A stretch of DNA of 64,000 nt from Amycolatopsis sp. FBCC-B4732 (GCF_023008405.1 NZ_CP095376.1:1140001-1204000), one strand, 5' to 3'; positions 20,610 through 33,476 are shown, numbered from the stretch's first letter. Numbers and translations are program-made. Notes: generated by a model not told the origin, from the letters alone.

Positions 20610-21362
20610 GTGACCGAAACCGTGTCACCCAGGGTGCAGCTGATCGCGAAAACGGAGTTCTTCCCGCCCGAGGATGTCCCGTGGTCGACCGACGCCGACG
20701 GCGGCGAGGCGCTGGCCGAGTTCGCCGGCCGGGCCTGCTACCAGTCGTGGCAGAAGCCGAACCCCGCCACCGCGACCAACGCCGGCTACCTCGAGCACAT
20801 CATGGACGTCGGGCACCTTTCGGTGCTGGAGCACGGCTCGGTGACCTTCTACATCACCGGCATCTCGCGGTCGCTGACGCACGAGCTGATCCGCCACCGC
20901 CACTTCTCCTACTCCCAGCTCTCGCAGCGCTACGTCCCGGAGCGCACCGCCGCCGTCGTCGAGCCGGACGTGATCGCGAACGACCCGGTGCTGCACGAGA
21001 AGTTCCTCGCCGCGACGCAGGCGAGCGTCGACGCCTACACCGAGCTCCTCGCCGGCCTGGAGGAGAAGTTCGCCGACGTCCCGAGCGCGACGCTGCGCCG
21101 CAAGCAGGCCCGCCAGGCCGCGCGGGCGGTGCTGCCCAACGCGACCGAGACGCGCATCGTCGTCACCGGCAACTACCGCGCCTGGCGCCACTTCGTCGCG
21201 ATGCGCGCGACCGAGCACGCCGACGTCGAGATCCGTGAGCTCGCCGTCGAATGCCTGCGCCAGCTGCAGAAAGCGGCCGCGAACGTCTTCGCGGACTTCA
21301 CGATCTCGACGCTGCCGGACGGCACCGAGATCGCCACTAGCCCGAAGGTGTTCGAAGGCTGA
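20610..21362 (+). CDS. thyX: FAD-dependent thymidylate synthase
   Basis: 250 residues. The ThyX signature RHRxxSxxxxSxR is present as '[13 protein letters not shown]' at residues 95-107. The enzyme makes dTMP from dUMP with methylene-tetrahydrofolate and NADPH through FAD. GTG start preceded by 'gacaaggag'. TGATG overlap with the next gene. The position between dapB and dapA follows M. tuberculosis order. Confidence 0.97.
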   Translation: MTETVSPRVQLIAKTEFFPPEDVPWSTDADGGEALAEFAGRACYQSWQKPNPATATNAGYLEHIMDVGHLSVLEHGSVTFYITGISRSLTHELIRHRHFSYSQLSQRYVPERTAAVVEPDVIANDPVLHEKFLAATQASVDAYTELLAGLEEKFADVPSATLRRKQARQAARAVLPNATETRIVVTGNYRAWRHFVAMRATEHADVEIRELAVECLRQLQKAAANVFADFTISTLPDGTEIATSPKVFEG

Positions 21363-21757
21363 TGAAACGACTCGCGATCGACGTCCGGCCCGGTGACTAC
21401 GCCGTTGTCCGGCTGCCCGCGGACGCCCCGGTGCCCGCCGAGCTCTTCGAGCCCGGCGAAGCCTTCGTCTCGGTGACCCGCACCCCCCAGGAGCTGTCGG
21501 TGATCTGCCCGGCCGGCCGCGAGCCGGCCGGCAGCACGGCGGCGGAGGACGGCTGGCGGCTCCTGTCCGTCCGCGGCCCGCTGGAGTTCACGCTGACCGG
21601 CATCATCGCCGCGCTGGCTTCGGAGCTGGCCGCGGCCGGGGTCGCGCTGTTCTCGATGTCGACGTTCGACACCGACCACATCCTCGTCCGCGCCACCGAT
21701 CTCGAGCACGCGGTGACGGCGCTGCGCGAATCCGGGCACGAGGTCGGGCACGCCTGA
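21362..21757 (+). CDS. ACT domain-containing protein
   Basis: 131 residues. The pattern 'ELSVICPAGREP', 'WRLLSVRGPLEFTLTGIIAAL' and 'GVALFSMSTFDTDHILVRA' is that of small ACT/CASTOR-like ligand-binding proteins. These bind amino acids, but the effector is unknown. Translation is coupled to thyX by an overlapping stop/start. Confidence 0.8.
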   Translation: MKRLAIDVRPGDYAVVRLPADAPVPAELFEPGEAFVSVTRTPQELSVICPAGREPAGSTAAEDGWRLLSVRGPLEFTLTGIIAALASELAAAGVALFSMSTFDTDHILVRATDLEHAVTALRESGHEVGHA

Positions 21758-21817
21758 CGCTTTTCGGCGGGCGATCACCGGGTACTCCGGGCACGACGGT
21801 GGGAACCGTCACCCTTG

Positions 21818-21851
21818 AAATCGAAAGTTCGGCGCGCCTAAACTTCGATTT
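21818..21851. promoter_or_regulatory. candidate metal-regulator operator
   Basis: An AT-rich dyad in a GC-rich gap: AAATCGAAAGTT on the left and AACTTCGATTT on the right, around a central GGCGCGCC. It lies 34 bases before the Nramp start. A DtxR/MntR-type repressor is the likely binder, because Nramp genes are normally metal-repressed; this is inference. Confidence 0.5.
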
Positions 21852-21885
21852 GGGGTCCCCGACATCCGGTTGAGAGGCAGGCGCC

Positions 21886-23127
21886 GTGGCAGTGACCGAG
21901 GCCGTGCGGCCGAGACTGGCCACCCGCCTGCGCACGGGCTCGGCCCTGCTCGGGCCCGCGTTCGTCGCCGCGATCGCGTACGTCGACCCCGGGAACGTCG
22001 CCTCCAACATCAGCGCCGGTGCCCGCTACGGCTACCTGCTGGTCTGGGTGATCGTCGCGGCGAACCTGATGGCCGTGCTGGTGCAGTACCTGTCGGCGAA
22101 ACTGGGCCTGGTCAGCGGGATGTCGCTGCCGGAGGCCCTGCGCGCCCGGCTGTCCGGGCCCGCGCGGCTGGCCTACTGGGCGCAGGCCGAGGTCGTCGCC
22201 ATCGCCACCGACCTGGCCGAGGTCGTCGGCGGCGCGATCGCCCTCACCCTGCTGTTCGACCTGCCGCTCGTCGTCGGCGGCCTGATCACCGGCGCGGTTT
22301 CGCTGACGCTGCTGGCGGTCCAGGACCGCGGCGGCCAGCGGACGTTCGAGCGCGTCGTCACCGGCCTGCTGCTGGTCATCGCCGTCGGCTTCCTGGCGAG
22401 CCTGTTCGTCGAGCCGCCGTCGGCCGCGGACACCCTCGGCGGCCTGGTCCCGAAGTTCGACGGCGCCGGCAGCGTCCTCATCGCCGCCGCGATGCTCGGC
22501 GCCACGGTCATGCCGCACGCCGTCTACCTGCACTCCGGCCTGGTCCGCGACCGCCACGGCCTGCCGGACGTCACCACCCGCCGTCGCCTGCTGCGCGCGA
22601 CCCGCGCCGACGTCGGCCTGGCGATGCTCCTGGCCGGCGCGGTGAACCTCGGCATGCTCCTGCTGGCCGCGACGAACCTCCAGGGCCAAGCCGGCGTGGA
22701 CAGCATCGAAGGCGCGCACACCGCGGTCGCCGGGGCACTCGGCCCGGGCGTCGCGCTGCTGTTCGCGATCGGCCTGCTGGCCTCCGGCCTGGCCTCGACG
22801 TCGGTCGGCGCGTACGCGGGCGCGATGATCATGCAGGGCCTGCTGCACAAGCGGATCCCGCTGGTCCTGCGCCGGCTCGCCACCCTCACTCCGGCGATCG
22901 TGGTGCTGGCGGTGGGCACCGACCCGAGCGCCGCGCTGGTCGTGTCCCAGGTGGTGCTGTCGTTCGGGATCCCGTTCGCCCTGGTGCCGCTGATCCGCCT
23001 GACGGCCGACCGCACGCTGATGGGCGAAAACGCCAACCACCGGCTGACGACGGTGGCCGCCTGGGTGATCGCGGCGATCATCATCGCGCTGAACCTGGTC
23101 CTCATCTACCTGACCTTCGTAAGCTGA
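21886..23127 (+). CDS. mntH: Nramp family divalent metal transporter
   Basis: 413 residues with about eleven helices. The metal-binding DPGN motif is present as 'AYVDPGNVASNISAG' near residue 38, and the sixth-helix MPH motif as 'GATVMPHAVYLHSGLV' near residue 206. It imports Mn2+ (and Fe2+) with protons. GTG start. An AT-rich palindrome upstream suggests metal-dependent repression. A short unknown gene follows after four bases. Confidence 0.95.
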   Translation: MAVTEAVRPRLATRLRTGSALLGPAFVAAIAYVDPGNVASNISAGARYGYLLVWVIVAANLMAVLVQYLSAKLGLVSGMSLPEALRARLSGPARLAYWAQAEVVAIATDLAEVVGGAIALTLLFDLPLVVGGLITGAVSLTLLAVQDRGGQRTFERVVTGLLLVIAVGFLASLFVEPPSAADTLGGLVPKFDGAGSVLIAAAMLGATVMPHAVYLHSGLVRDRHGLPDVTTRRRLLRATRADVGLAMLLAGAVNLGMLLLAATNLQGQAGVDSIEGAHTAVAGALGPGVALLFAIGLLASGLASTSVGAYAGAMIMQGLLHKRIPLVLRRLATLTPAIVVLAVGTDPSAALVVSQVVLSFGIPFALVPLIRLTADRTLMGENANHRLTTVAAWVIAAIIIALNLVLIYLTFVS

Positions 23128-23131
23128 GCCG

Positions 23132-23557
23132 GTGACCCGGGTCTACGCCCTCAACGCCGAATGCGGCGCGCGGGAGAACCACGCTCGTGACCTTGCCCGC
23201 CATTTCGACGGCTGGCCCACCTCTGTCTTCTCCGACGGCGCCGGCTGGTGGTGCGGAGTGGCGCCCGAAGGCCCCTCCGGGGTCGCCCCGGCCGAAGACG
23301 CGGCGACGATGACCGCGGCGGGCCGGCGGCTGTACTGGCAGCTCCGGACCGCTCCACCGGTCTACCGCTACGCCCTCGCCGGGGTCGGCACCGGCGGGTT
23401 CCGCGTCTACACCGACCTGGTGACCGAGGACCTGACCGCTTTCCCCGGCCTGGTGGTTTCCGAAGACATCTGGGCGGCGACCGGCGGCCGCGCCGAGTTC
23501 AGCGTCTTCGCGCCCGGCTACCGGTGGCTCCCGTACCGCGGCGAGACTCACCGCTGA
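23132..23557 (+). CDS. hypothetical protein
   Basis: 141 residues, not recognised. Rich in aromatic residues, with 'ECGARENHARDLARHFDGWP' at the start and 'VVSEDIWAATGG' near the end; no membrane segment, signal or nucleotide motif. Codon use fits its neighbours. The GTG start is four bases after mntH, so it is likely in the same transcript. Confidence 0.7.
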   Translation: MTRVYALNAECGARENHARDLARHFDGWPTSVFSDGAGWWCGVAPEGPSGVAPAEDAATMTAAGRRLYWQLRTAPPVYRYALAGVGTGGFRVYTDLVTEDLTAFPGLVVSEDIWAATGGRAEFSVFAPGYRWLPYRGETHR

Positions 23558-23635
23558 GTCACGAATTCCGCGGAACCCGCGGCGCCCGGCGGCGGTCCGA
23601 CTAGCATCTGCGCGACCGCCGCCAAAAGGAGCACC

Positions 23636-25129
<1,494 letters not shown>

Positions 25130-25185
25130 AAGTTCCGCGACGAGCGGCCGGGTCCCGGAAATCCTCCGCACTTCGCCGGAGGTGA

Positions 25186-27938
<2,753 letters not shown>

Positions 27939-27950
27939 TTTACCTCGCTT

Positions 27951-27988
27951 CGTGAAGGCCACCTCGGATCATCGAGGTGGCCTTCACG
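27951..27988 (+). terminator. terminator after rnj
   Basis: A perfect 16-bp stem, CGTGAAGGCCACCTCG / CGAGGTGGCCTTCACG, with loop GATCAT, 12 bases after the stop. It marks the left border between the core block and the accessory region. Confidence 0.9.
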
Positions 27989-27992
27989 GCGT

Positions 27993-28091
27993 TCAGCGGG
28001 CTTTGGCCAGCAGCAGCGCCAGCGTGACGGTGACCCCCTGGCGGAGAAGCGCCCGCCGAGCCCGGCGCTGTTCGGCACGTGTCGGCTTCAT
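27993..28091 (-). CDS. possible 32-residue peptide
   Basis: A short frame starting with ATG encodes a very basic N-terminal half ('MKPTRAEQRRARRALLRQ') followed by a hydrophobic helix ('VTVTLALLLAKA'). It looks like a small membrane-associated peptide. The base composition fits resident genes, but there is no clear ribosome site. It follows the large STAND gene on the same strand, and its stop lies five bases from the rnj terminator. It could be chance. Confidence 0.35.
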   Translation of the reverse strand: MKPTRAEQRRARRALLRQGVTVTLALLLAKAR

Positions 28092-28172
28092 GGAGACAAG
28101 TGTTTCGCCTGACGCGGGCCCGGACATCCCGCTATCGGCCGGACCGGGTCCCTCCCAGGGATGAGCTTGCCC

Positions 28173-31100
28173 CTAGGGGCCTGTCCGCTTAGCCACGGGT
28201 AGCGGCCCGAACGTCTCGGCGGGGAGGTAGTCGTTGTGTCCGTTTTCGGTCACGCGCCAGCCCAACGATCGCCAGGCACCTTCGCTGCAACACACCAACT
28301 CATGGGTCACTGCATCGAAGACGGCGAATTCATCTCCTGGTAGCAGGACGAACTTATGGTTCGTAAGGCTCTCGAGGTCAGGGTTCCAGATGTGGACAGT
28401 GTTGTCGTCGCCGCCGGTGAGTATGCGGGTGCTGTCGGGTGACCAGGCGACGGCGCGTACCCGGCCGGTGTGGGCGGTGAGTTGGTGGAGTTGTTGGCCG
28501 GTGTTGGCGTCCCAGATGCGTGCGGTGTGGTCGTCGCCGCCGGTGAGTATGCGGGCGCCATCGGGTGACCAGGCCACTGCCTGCACCCAATTGGTGTGGC
28601 CGGTGAGTTGGTGGAGTTGTTGGCCGGTGCTGGCGTCCCAGATGCGTGCGGTGTGGTCGTCGCCGCCGGTGAGTATGCGGGCGCCATCGGGCGACCAGGC
28701 AACAGCGCGTACCCAGTCGGTGTGGCCGATGAGCTCGCGGACCGGCTGGCCGTTTTCGGCGTCCCAAACGTAGATGGTGTGGTCGTCGCCGCTGGCCAGG
28801 ATGTGCGTACCGTCGGGTGACCAGGCCACTGCCTGTACCCATTTCGTATGGGCGGTGAATTCGTCGAGTTGTTGGCCGGTGTCAGCGTCCCAAAGGAAGA
28901 CTGCGCTGTCGTCACCGCCGGTGAGAATTCGGGTGCCGTCGGGTGACCAGGCCACGGATTCGATCCAACCGGTGTGGGCGGTGAGTTGGTGGAGTTGTTG
29001 GCCGGTGTTGGCGTCCCAGATGCGTGCGGTGTGGTCGTCGCCGCCGGTGAGAACGCGGGTGTCGTCTGGTGACCACGTTGCTGCGGTGATCGCGCTGCTG
29101 TGGCCGGTGAGTTGGTGGAGTTGCTCACCGCTGCCGGCGTCCCAAATACGGATGGCGCTGTCGTCGCCAGTGAGGATGCGAGTTCCGTCTGGTGACCACG
29201 TTGCCGAGGTGATCGTGCTTCTACGATGGCTGAGCTGGCGGAGTTGTTGGCCGGTGTTGGCGTCCCAGATGCGTGCGGTGTTGTCGTTGCCGCCGGTGAG
29301 AACGTGGGTGCCGTCGGGTGACCAGGCCGCGGCTTTTACCCAGCCGGTGTGGCCGGTGAGTTGGTGGAGTTGTTGGCCGGTGTTGGCGTCCCAGATGCGG
29401 GACGTATCGCCGCTGTCGCTGGCGAGGATTCGAGTCCCGTCCGGCGACCAGGCTACGGCCTGCACCCAGCCGGTTTGGTCGGCGAGTTGATGGAGTTGTT
29501 GGCCGGTCTCGGTGTCCCAAACATATACGACGCTGTCGTCGCCGCCGGTGAGGATGCGGGTGCTGTCGGGTGACCAGGCGACGGCGCGTACCCAGTCGTT
29601 GTGGCCGGTGAGTTGGTGGATTGGTCGGCTGGTGTCAGCGTCCCAAAGGAAGACTGTGCTGTCGTCGCCGCCGGTGAGGATGCGGGTGCTGTCGGGTGAC
29701 CAGGCGACGGCGCGTACCCGGCCGGTGTGGGCGGTGAGTTGGTGGAGTTGTCCGCCGGTTTCGGCGTCCCAGATGTGGGCGTTGTAATCGTTGCCGCCGG
29801 TGAGGATGCGGGTGCTGTCGGGAGACCAGGCGACGGCGCGTACCCGGCCGGTGAGTTGGTGGAGTTGTCGGCCGGTGTCGGCATTCCAGACGCGAGTAGT
29901 GCTATCGTTGCCGCCGGTGAGAATGCGCGTGCCATCGGGTGACCACGATGCCACAAGTACTGAGCCGACGTGGCCGGTGAATTGATCGAGAAGCTGGCCG
30001 GTGACTCTATCCCAGATCTTCGCTCCGCCGTCGCCGCCGGTGAGAATGCGCGTGCCGTCAGGCGACCAAGTCACCGAGTTAACGTGACCTGTGTGTCCGA
30101 AGAGCGGGACCAAACGATCTTCACTCGCCGGACGGGCTCCTGAGCGGGGAGCGATTCTGAGTCCAGGGACTTTGTAGTGCAACGGCGTGCAGGAGAGGGC
30201 CTGGGTTCGGTAGACGGCGGCGCGGTCGAGCCTCGCCCCTTCAATGTCGCAACCGCGAATAATTGTACCTGTTATTCGGGCTGATTCCCACCGAGTATTG
30301 CGCATCGATGAATCTCGAATTTCCGCGTTTGTCAAATCTGCGTTGTCGAAGTTGGCGCCGCTGAGGTCTATGTTGGAAAATACGGTCCGCCGAAGATCTG
30401 CGCCAGCGAAGTTGGCTCCCGGCATTCGAAGAGGGGTCTGGTCGGAGTCGATCTGCATGTCGGCGAGGTATGCGCCGCCGAGTTGCACTCCGGCGAGGCT
30501 GTGGTGGGGGTAGTCGTATTTCTTTGCGTGTAGTGCATAGGCAAGGGCGAGCTCGGACGCTTGACGTGCGTAGCTTCGCCCGACCCGTCTGAGAGATTCC
30601 AGGGCTTGGGGCTGAAGGTCGCCGGAAATCAACTGCCCCAGGAAGTCCAGAGTTTCTGCACTGGGTACCCTGAGTGCGATTGTCTCGATGCGAAAATCTC
30701 GGTCATTCAACGAATGATAAATATATTGTGCTAAGAAGTACTCGAATAAAGAACGGTGACCGAACTCGAACGAGTCTTCCTCACGCTTCAAAAATGTCGC
30801 CGTACGGAAGTCTGATTTCCACAAATCTGGTACGCGCTCTCGATAGTGGCGCTGCAGATCCGGGCGTCGGTCCAGTAGTGCGAGCAGCCAGTCGTCCACC
30901 TCGGCGGGGCTCCATGAATTCTTTTCCGATCGCCACAGTTCCGCTGCGATCTCTTCCATCAGCAGACGCTTGTGTTCTGGAGTCAGTGTGTGCTTGCCTT
31001 CGTCGCGGGATATCCAGCGATCGACGACCTCTGAGTAGATGTCCACCGAGCGGAGGACTCGGTTTTCTAGCTTTGCCAGTTCGATGAATTCGACCTGGTC

Positions 31101-32834
31101 GGCGATCATGCGAAGGGTGATCGGCCGCCGGGCCAGATCGGGGAGGTCGTGGACGGCGGCGATCGTTTCCAAGAAGCGGTCCACCCACTCCGCGCCGCGG
31201 GTGAGGTTGCCGACCAAGTATTCGCGGATCTGTTTGTCGCGGAACGGTAGCATCAACAGGGCCAGGTAGTCACTGCCTCTTATTCCTTGCCGGGTCTCGC
31301 CGGTGAAATAAGTGACCTCATCCCGGATCGTTCGGAAATACTGGGTTCGGCAGCTGAGCAACAAGCGCACGCTCGGGTGGTCGCCCAGCACCCGCCAAAT
31401 CTGCCGGGTGAAGAGTTGCCGGTCCTGTGGGCCCAGATGCACCAGCACCTCGTCGAGACCGTCGAACACGACCACCACGTTGCCCTTGGACAGTCGGTTT
31501 CGAAGCACGGCCGCGTTGAGCCGATCCGACGGCACGCCCGCCGGTCGGGTGGCCTCGAGCATCGCATCCAGGATGTGATCGAGGCTCATCGACCCGGCAA
31601 GACCGGCGACCCGGACGTCGCGCAGATCGAAGAGAATGGTCAATGGCACCATTGCGTCGCTCTCGCGCATTTTCAGCAGGTGCTGGGTGAACAGTTTCGT
31701 GGTGGTGGTTTTGCCCATGCCGACGTCGCCGAGTAGTGCACAGAGACGTGGCGCACCTGGACGCTCGTCGGTTGCCCAATCGGCGATGCGATGGACAGCA
31801 CGCAATGGGGGACTGGCGGCCCTTTGCGACGAATCCAGAAGCGATTCCTGAAGACTGGCTTCCGAAATTTCGGGTGGGACGAGATGCCGGCTGTCATCCC
31901 TTCGCTGTCGCCGGGCCACCTCGATGGTCCAGTGCATCAAGTCGTCGTCGGTGGTGGCCGTGTGGTCTTGGACGACCGCAGGGCCTGGCGACAGCGCCCG
32001 CCTGATCTCTCGAAGCAGAATCCTGACGTAGTTCTTGCGTTGTTCGGCCCGAGTCAGTTCGTCCCAAGGTTTTTCCTGTTGCTGCACGTCGTGCCAGCGC
32101 AGCGGAGCCAGATCGAGTGGGCCGTTCGGCAGGCCGCTCAACGCGAAGGCCACTACCGGTCTCGAGGGGTCGAGGGCGCGGCGGCGTTCTTCCTTGTCCG
32201 ACAGGTATCCCGCACTCAGGAGAACGACACGGACGTCGGCCTCGGCGCTGAGGCGGTCGCGTACTCGGGTGATGTCCTCGCCGAGCGGGACCGATCTCGA
32301 GTCGGTGACCTCCCACTTGCGTTCGGAGTCCGCGGCCAGGGATTCACGCACCTGATCGAGCAAAGTCGTCGTTCGCCGCATCGGGCCGGCCTCGACGTGG
32401 TAGCTGAGGTACACGCGCGTAGTCGGTTCGCCTAGCTCCGCGACTTCGGCATCCACCGGCCTCCGAATGTCGGTACGGCCGGCGGCAACCTCGGAGAGGG
32501 CTACGAGGCCCTTTTCGACTAGGTCGCCGCCGCTGAACCAGCCGTGGCGCTGGTCAGGAGTAGTTTTCCGGGTGTCGAGCTCCAGGCGGAGGTCGACCCC
32601 GGCCTTCTCCGCTGCGTCGTTCGCCCGCTTCCGGAAGTCCTTGAAGCTGTCCTGCGCGCGGCTGTCCGGTCCCGAGAACTCCGCGACTTCGAGCGCCTCC
32701 CGCAGCAGGAACCGGCCGTCGGCGTCGAGGATGCGGCTGATCTCCGCGAGCCTGGTCGCCTGCATCGTCGTCAAATGCGGGCGCAGCGTCTCGAGGTACT
32801 GCTCGACCTCTTGCTGCTGAAGTCGGCTGGTCAC
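28173..32834 (-). CDS. TIR-like/NACHT/pentapeptide/WD40 STAND protein
   Basis: 1553 residues, cytoplasmic. Residues 1-125 are helical and unassigned. Residues 138-282 are TIR-like: 'TRVYLSYHVEAG', then 'VRVVLLSAGYLSDKEER'. NACHT NTPase from about 364: Walker A 'GDVGMGKTT' (369-377) and Walker B 'VVVVFDGLDEVL' (453-464), then 'LLLSCRTQYF' (sensor-like), followed by a helical arm. Residues 775-875 hold pentapeptide-type repeats ('GANFAGADL', 'LSGANFDNADL'). Residues 907-1487 hold 14 WD40 repeats, enough for two seven-bladed propellers. The C-tail, with 'LPAETFGPLPV', is a typical end of actinobacterial WD40-STAND proteins. STAND NTPases sense an invader, oligomerise and activate an effector. 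GTG start overlaps the TIR gene stop (GTGA). Several segments are less GC-rich than the neighbours, for example around 30.7 kb, which suggests transfer. A defence role is inferred, not shown. Confidence 0.9.
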   Translation of the reverse strand: MTSRLQQQEVEQYLETLRPHLTTMQATRLAEISRILDADGRFLLREALEVAEFSGPDSRAQDSFKDFRKRANDAAEKAGVDLRLELDTRKTTPDQRHGWFSGGDLVEKGLVALSEVAAGRTDIRRPVDAEVAELGEPTTRVYLSYHVEAGPMRRTTTLLDQVRESLAADSERKWEVTDSRSVPLGEDITRVRDRLSAEADVRVVLLSAGYLSDKEERRRALDPSRPVVAFALSGLPNGPLDLAPLRWHDVQQQEKPWDELTRAEQRKNYVRILLREIRRALSPGPAVVQDHTATTDDDLMHWTIEVARRQRRDDSRHLVPPEISEASLQESLLDSSQRAASPPLRAVHRIADWATDERPGAPRLCALLGDVGMGKTTTTKLFTQHLLKMRESDAMVPLTILFDLRDVRVAGLAGSMSLDHILDAMLEATRPAGVPSDRLNAAVLRNRLSKGNVVVVFDGLDEVLVHLGPQDRQLFTRQIWRVLGDHPSVRLLLSCRTQYFRTIRDEVTYFTGETRQGIRGSDYLALLMLPFRDKQIREYLVGNLTRGAEWVDRFLETIAAVHDLPDLARRPITLRMIADQVEFIELAKLENRVLRSVDIYSEVVDRWISRDEGKHTLTPEHKRLLMEEIAAELWRSEKNSWSPAEVDDWLLALLDRRPDLQRHYRERVPDLWKSDFRTATFLKREEDSFEFGHRSLFEYFLAQYIYHSLNDRDFRIETIALRVPSAETLDFLGQLISGDLQPQALESLRRVGRSYARQASELALAYALHAKKYDYPHHSLAGVQLGGAYLADMQIDSDQTPLRMPGANFAGADLRRTVFSNIDLSGANFDNADLTNAEIRDSSMRNTRWESARITGTIIRGCDIEGARLDRAAVYRTQALSCTPLHYKVPGLRIAPRSGARPASEDRLVPLFGHTGHVNSVTWSPDGTRILTGGDGGAKIWDRVTGQLLDQFTGHVGSVLVASWSPDGTRILTGGNDSTTRVWNADTGRQLHQLTGRVRAVAWSPDSTRILTGGNDYNAHIWDAETGGQLHQLTAHTGRVRAVAWSPDSTRILTGGDDSTVFLWDADTSRPIHQLTGHNDWVRAVAWSPDSTRILTGGDDSVVYVWDTETGQQLHQLADQTGWVQAVAWSPDGTRILASDSGDTSRIWDANTGQQLHQLTGHTGWVKAAAWSPDGTHVLTGGNDNTARIWDANTGQQLRQLSHRRSTITSATWSPDGTRILTGDDSAIRIWDAGSGEQLHQLTGHSSAITAATWSPDDTRVLTGGDDHTARIWDANTGQQLHQLTAHTGWIESVAWSPDGTRILTGGDDSAVFLWDADTGQQLDEFTAHTKWVQAVAWSPDGTHILASGDDHTIYVWDAENGQPVRELIGHTDWVRAVAWSPDGARILTGGDDHTARIWDASTGQQLHQLTGHTNWVQAVAWSPDGARILTGGDDHTARIWDANTGQQLHQLTAHTGRVRAVAWSPDSTRILTGGDDNTVHIWNPDLESLTNHKFVLLPGDEFAVFDAVTHELVCCSEGAWRSLGWRVTENGHNDYLPAETFGPLPVAKRTGP
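28375..30115 (-). repeat. 14 near-identical 126-bp WD40-coding repeats
   Basis: In-frame units of about 42 codons, each with 'AWSPDGTRILTGGDD', 'IWDANTGQQLHQLTGHT' or a close variant. At DNA level some neighbours match almost base for base: the units beginning GGTGAGTTGGTGGAGTTG at 28476 and 28602 are exactly 126 bases apart and differ at very few positions. One unit lacks the HTG tripeptide before 'RVRAVAW', and one lacks a single residue. Confidence 0.92.
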
Positions 32835-33316
32835 AGTGATCGGTATCCGTTCCCGCCCAGGCCGCGCCGGCGGATCGACGCTGCCAGGTCGATGGCGAAG
32901 TTCGAGCGCTTGGCGCCGCTCTGTTCACTGAAGCTTCGGCGACCGTCGGCGAAGAAGACGAGTTTGTCCTCGACACCGCAGAAGTCGTGCTGAGGCTCGA
33001 ACCTGGGCAGCGGACTCAGGGCGACCGGGAGCGCCTGCTTGTCTGCCGTCGGCCCGGCGAACCGGGGGAGCTCGTGTTCCAGGATGAACGGGCTGCCGAA
33101 GTAGCGATTGCTCAGCAGGATCAGCCCGAAGTCGGCTTCGTCCAGCCGGTCGAGGATGCCGGGCAGGAGCTCCTCACCGCAGGTCAGGTGGCTGTCCTCC
33201 CACCATTCGACCTTGAAGTCACTGAAGACGCTCAGCGCCGGCATCAGGTCGCCGAGCAGGGCCTCCTTGAGCTTCTTGTCGAGCCGGCACCAGCTGAGGA
33301 AGATCCGGATCCGCAT
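32831..33316 (-). CDS. TIR domain protein (candidate effector)
   Basis: 161 residues, essentially a single TIR-type domain. The N-terminal strand and box 1 read 'RIRIFLSWCRLDKKLKEAL'; 'EELLPGILDRLDEADFGLIL' precedes 'LSNRYFGSPFILEHEL', where E80 or E82 stands at the place of the catalytic glutamate of NAD-consuming TIR enzymes. There is no membrane segment. A very strong ribosome site, 'ggaggaggcgaag', precedes the ATG. It is the first gene of the unit and overlaps the STAND gene by four bases, so both proteins should be made together. The likely role is an NADase-type effector or adaptor for the STAND sensor. NADase activity is an inference from the family. Confidence 0.85.
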   Translation of the reverse strand: MRIRIFLSWCRLDKKLKEALLGDLMPALSVFSDFKVEWWEDSHLTCGEELLPGILDRLDEADFGLILLSNRYFGSPFILEHELPRFAGPTADKQALPVALSPLPRFEPQHDFCGVEDKLVFFADGRRSFSEQSGAKRSNFAIDLAASIRRRGLGGNGYRSL

Positions 33317-33354
33317 CTTCGCCTCCTCCGGAACACTCCGGAACGGACTCCGGA
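33304..33354. promoter_or_regulatory. TCCGGA repeat cluster at TIR gene start
   Basis: The six-base palindrome TCCGGA occurs four times, at 33304, 33327, 33337 and 33349; the last three are 10 and 12 bases apart, close to helical phase. They overlap the leader and first codons of the TIR gene. This may be an operator for the TIR-STAND unit. No regulator gene is adjacent. Confidence 0.45.
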
Positions 33355-33476
33355 TCGAAAAAGGGTAACATCGCCACCGTCCGACTGCGGGCTGTTACGC
33401 CGTCTGGACCACGAGATGCCGCTTTGCCGCGGGATAACCTTGGTCCCCAGTCGTCTCGCGCAGAGAGGCCGCGCCG

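Noticed and set aside
28375..30115. Regular repeats taken as a possible CRISPR array
   Set aside because: The period is 126 bases with no unique spacers, in frame with a WD40 protein.
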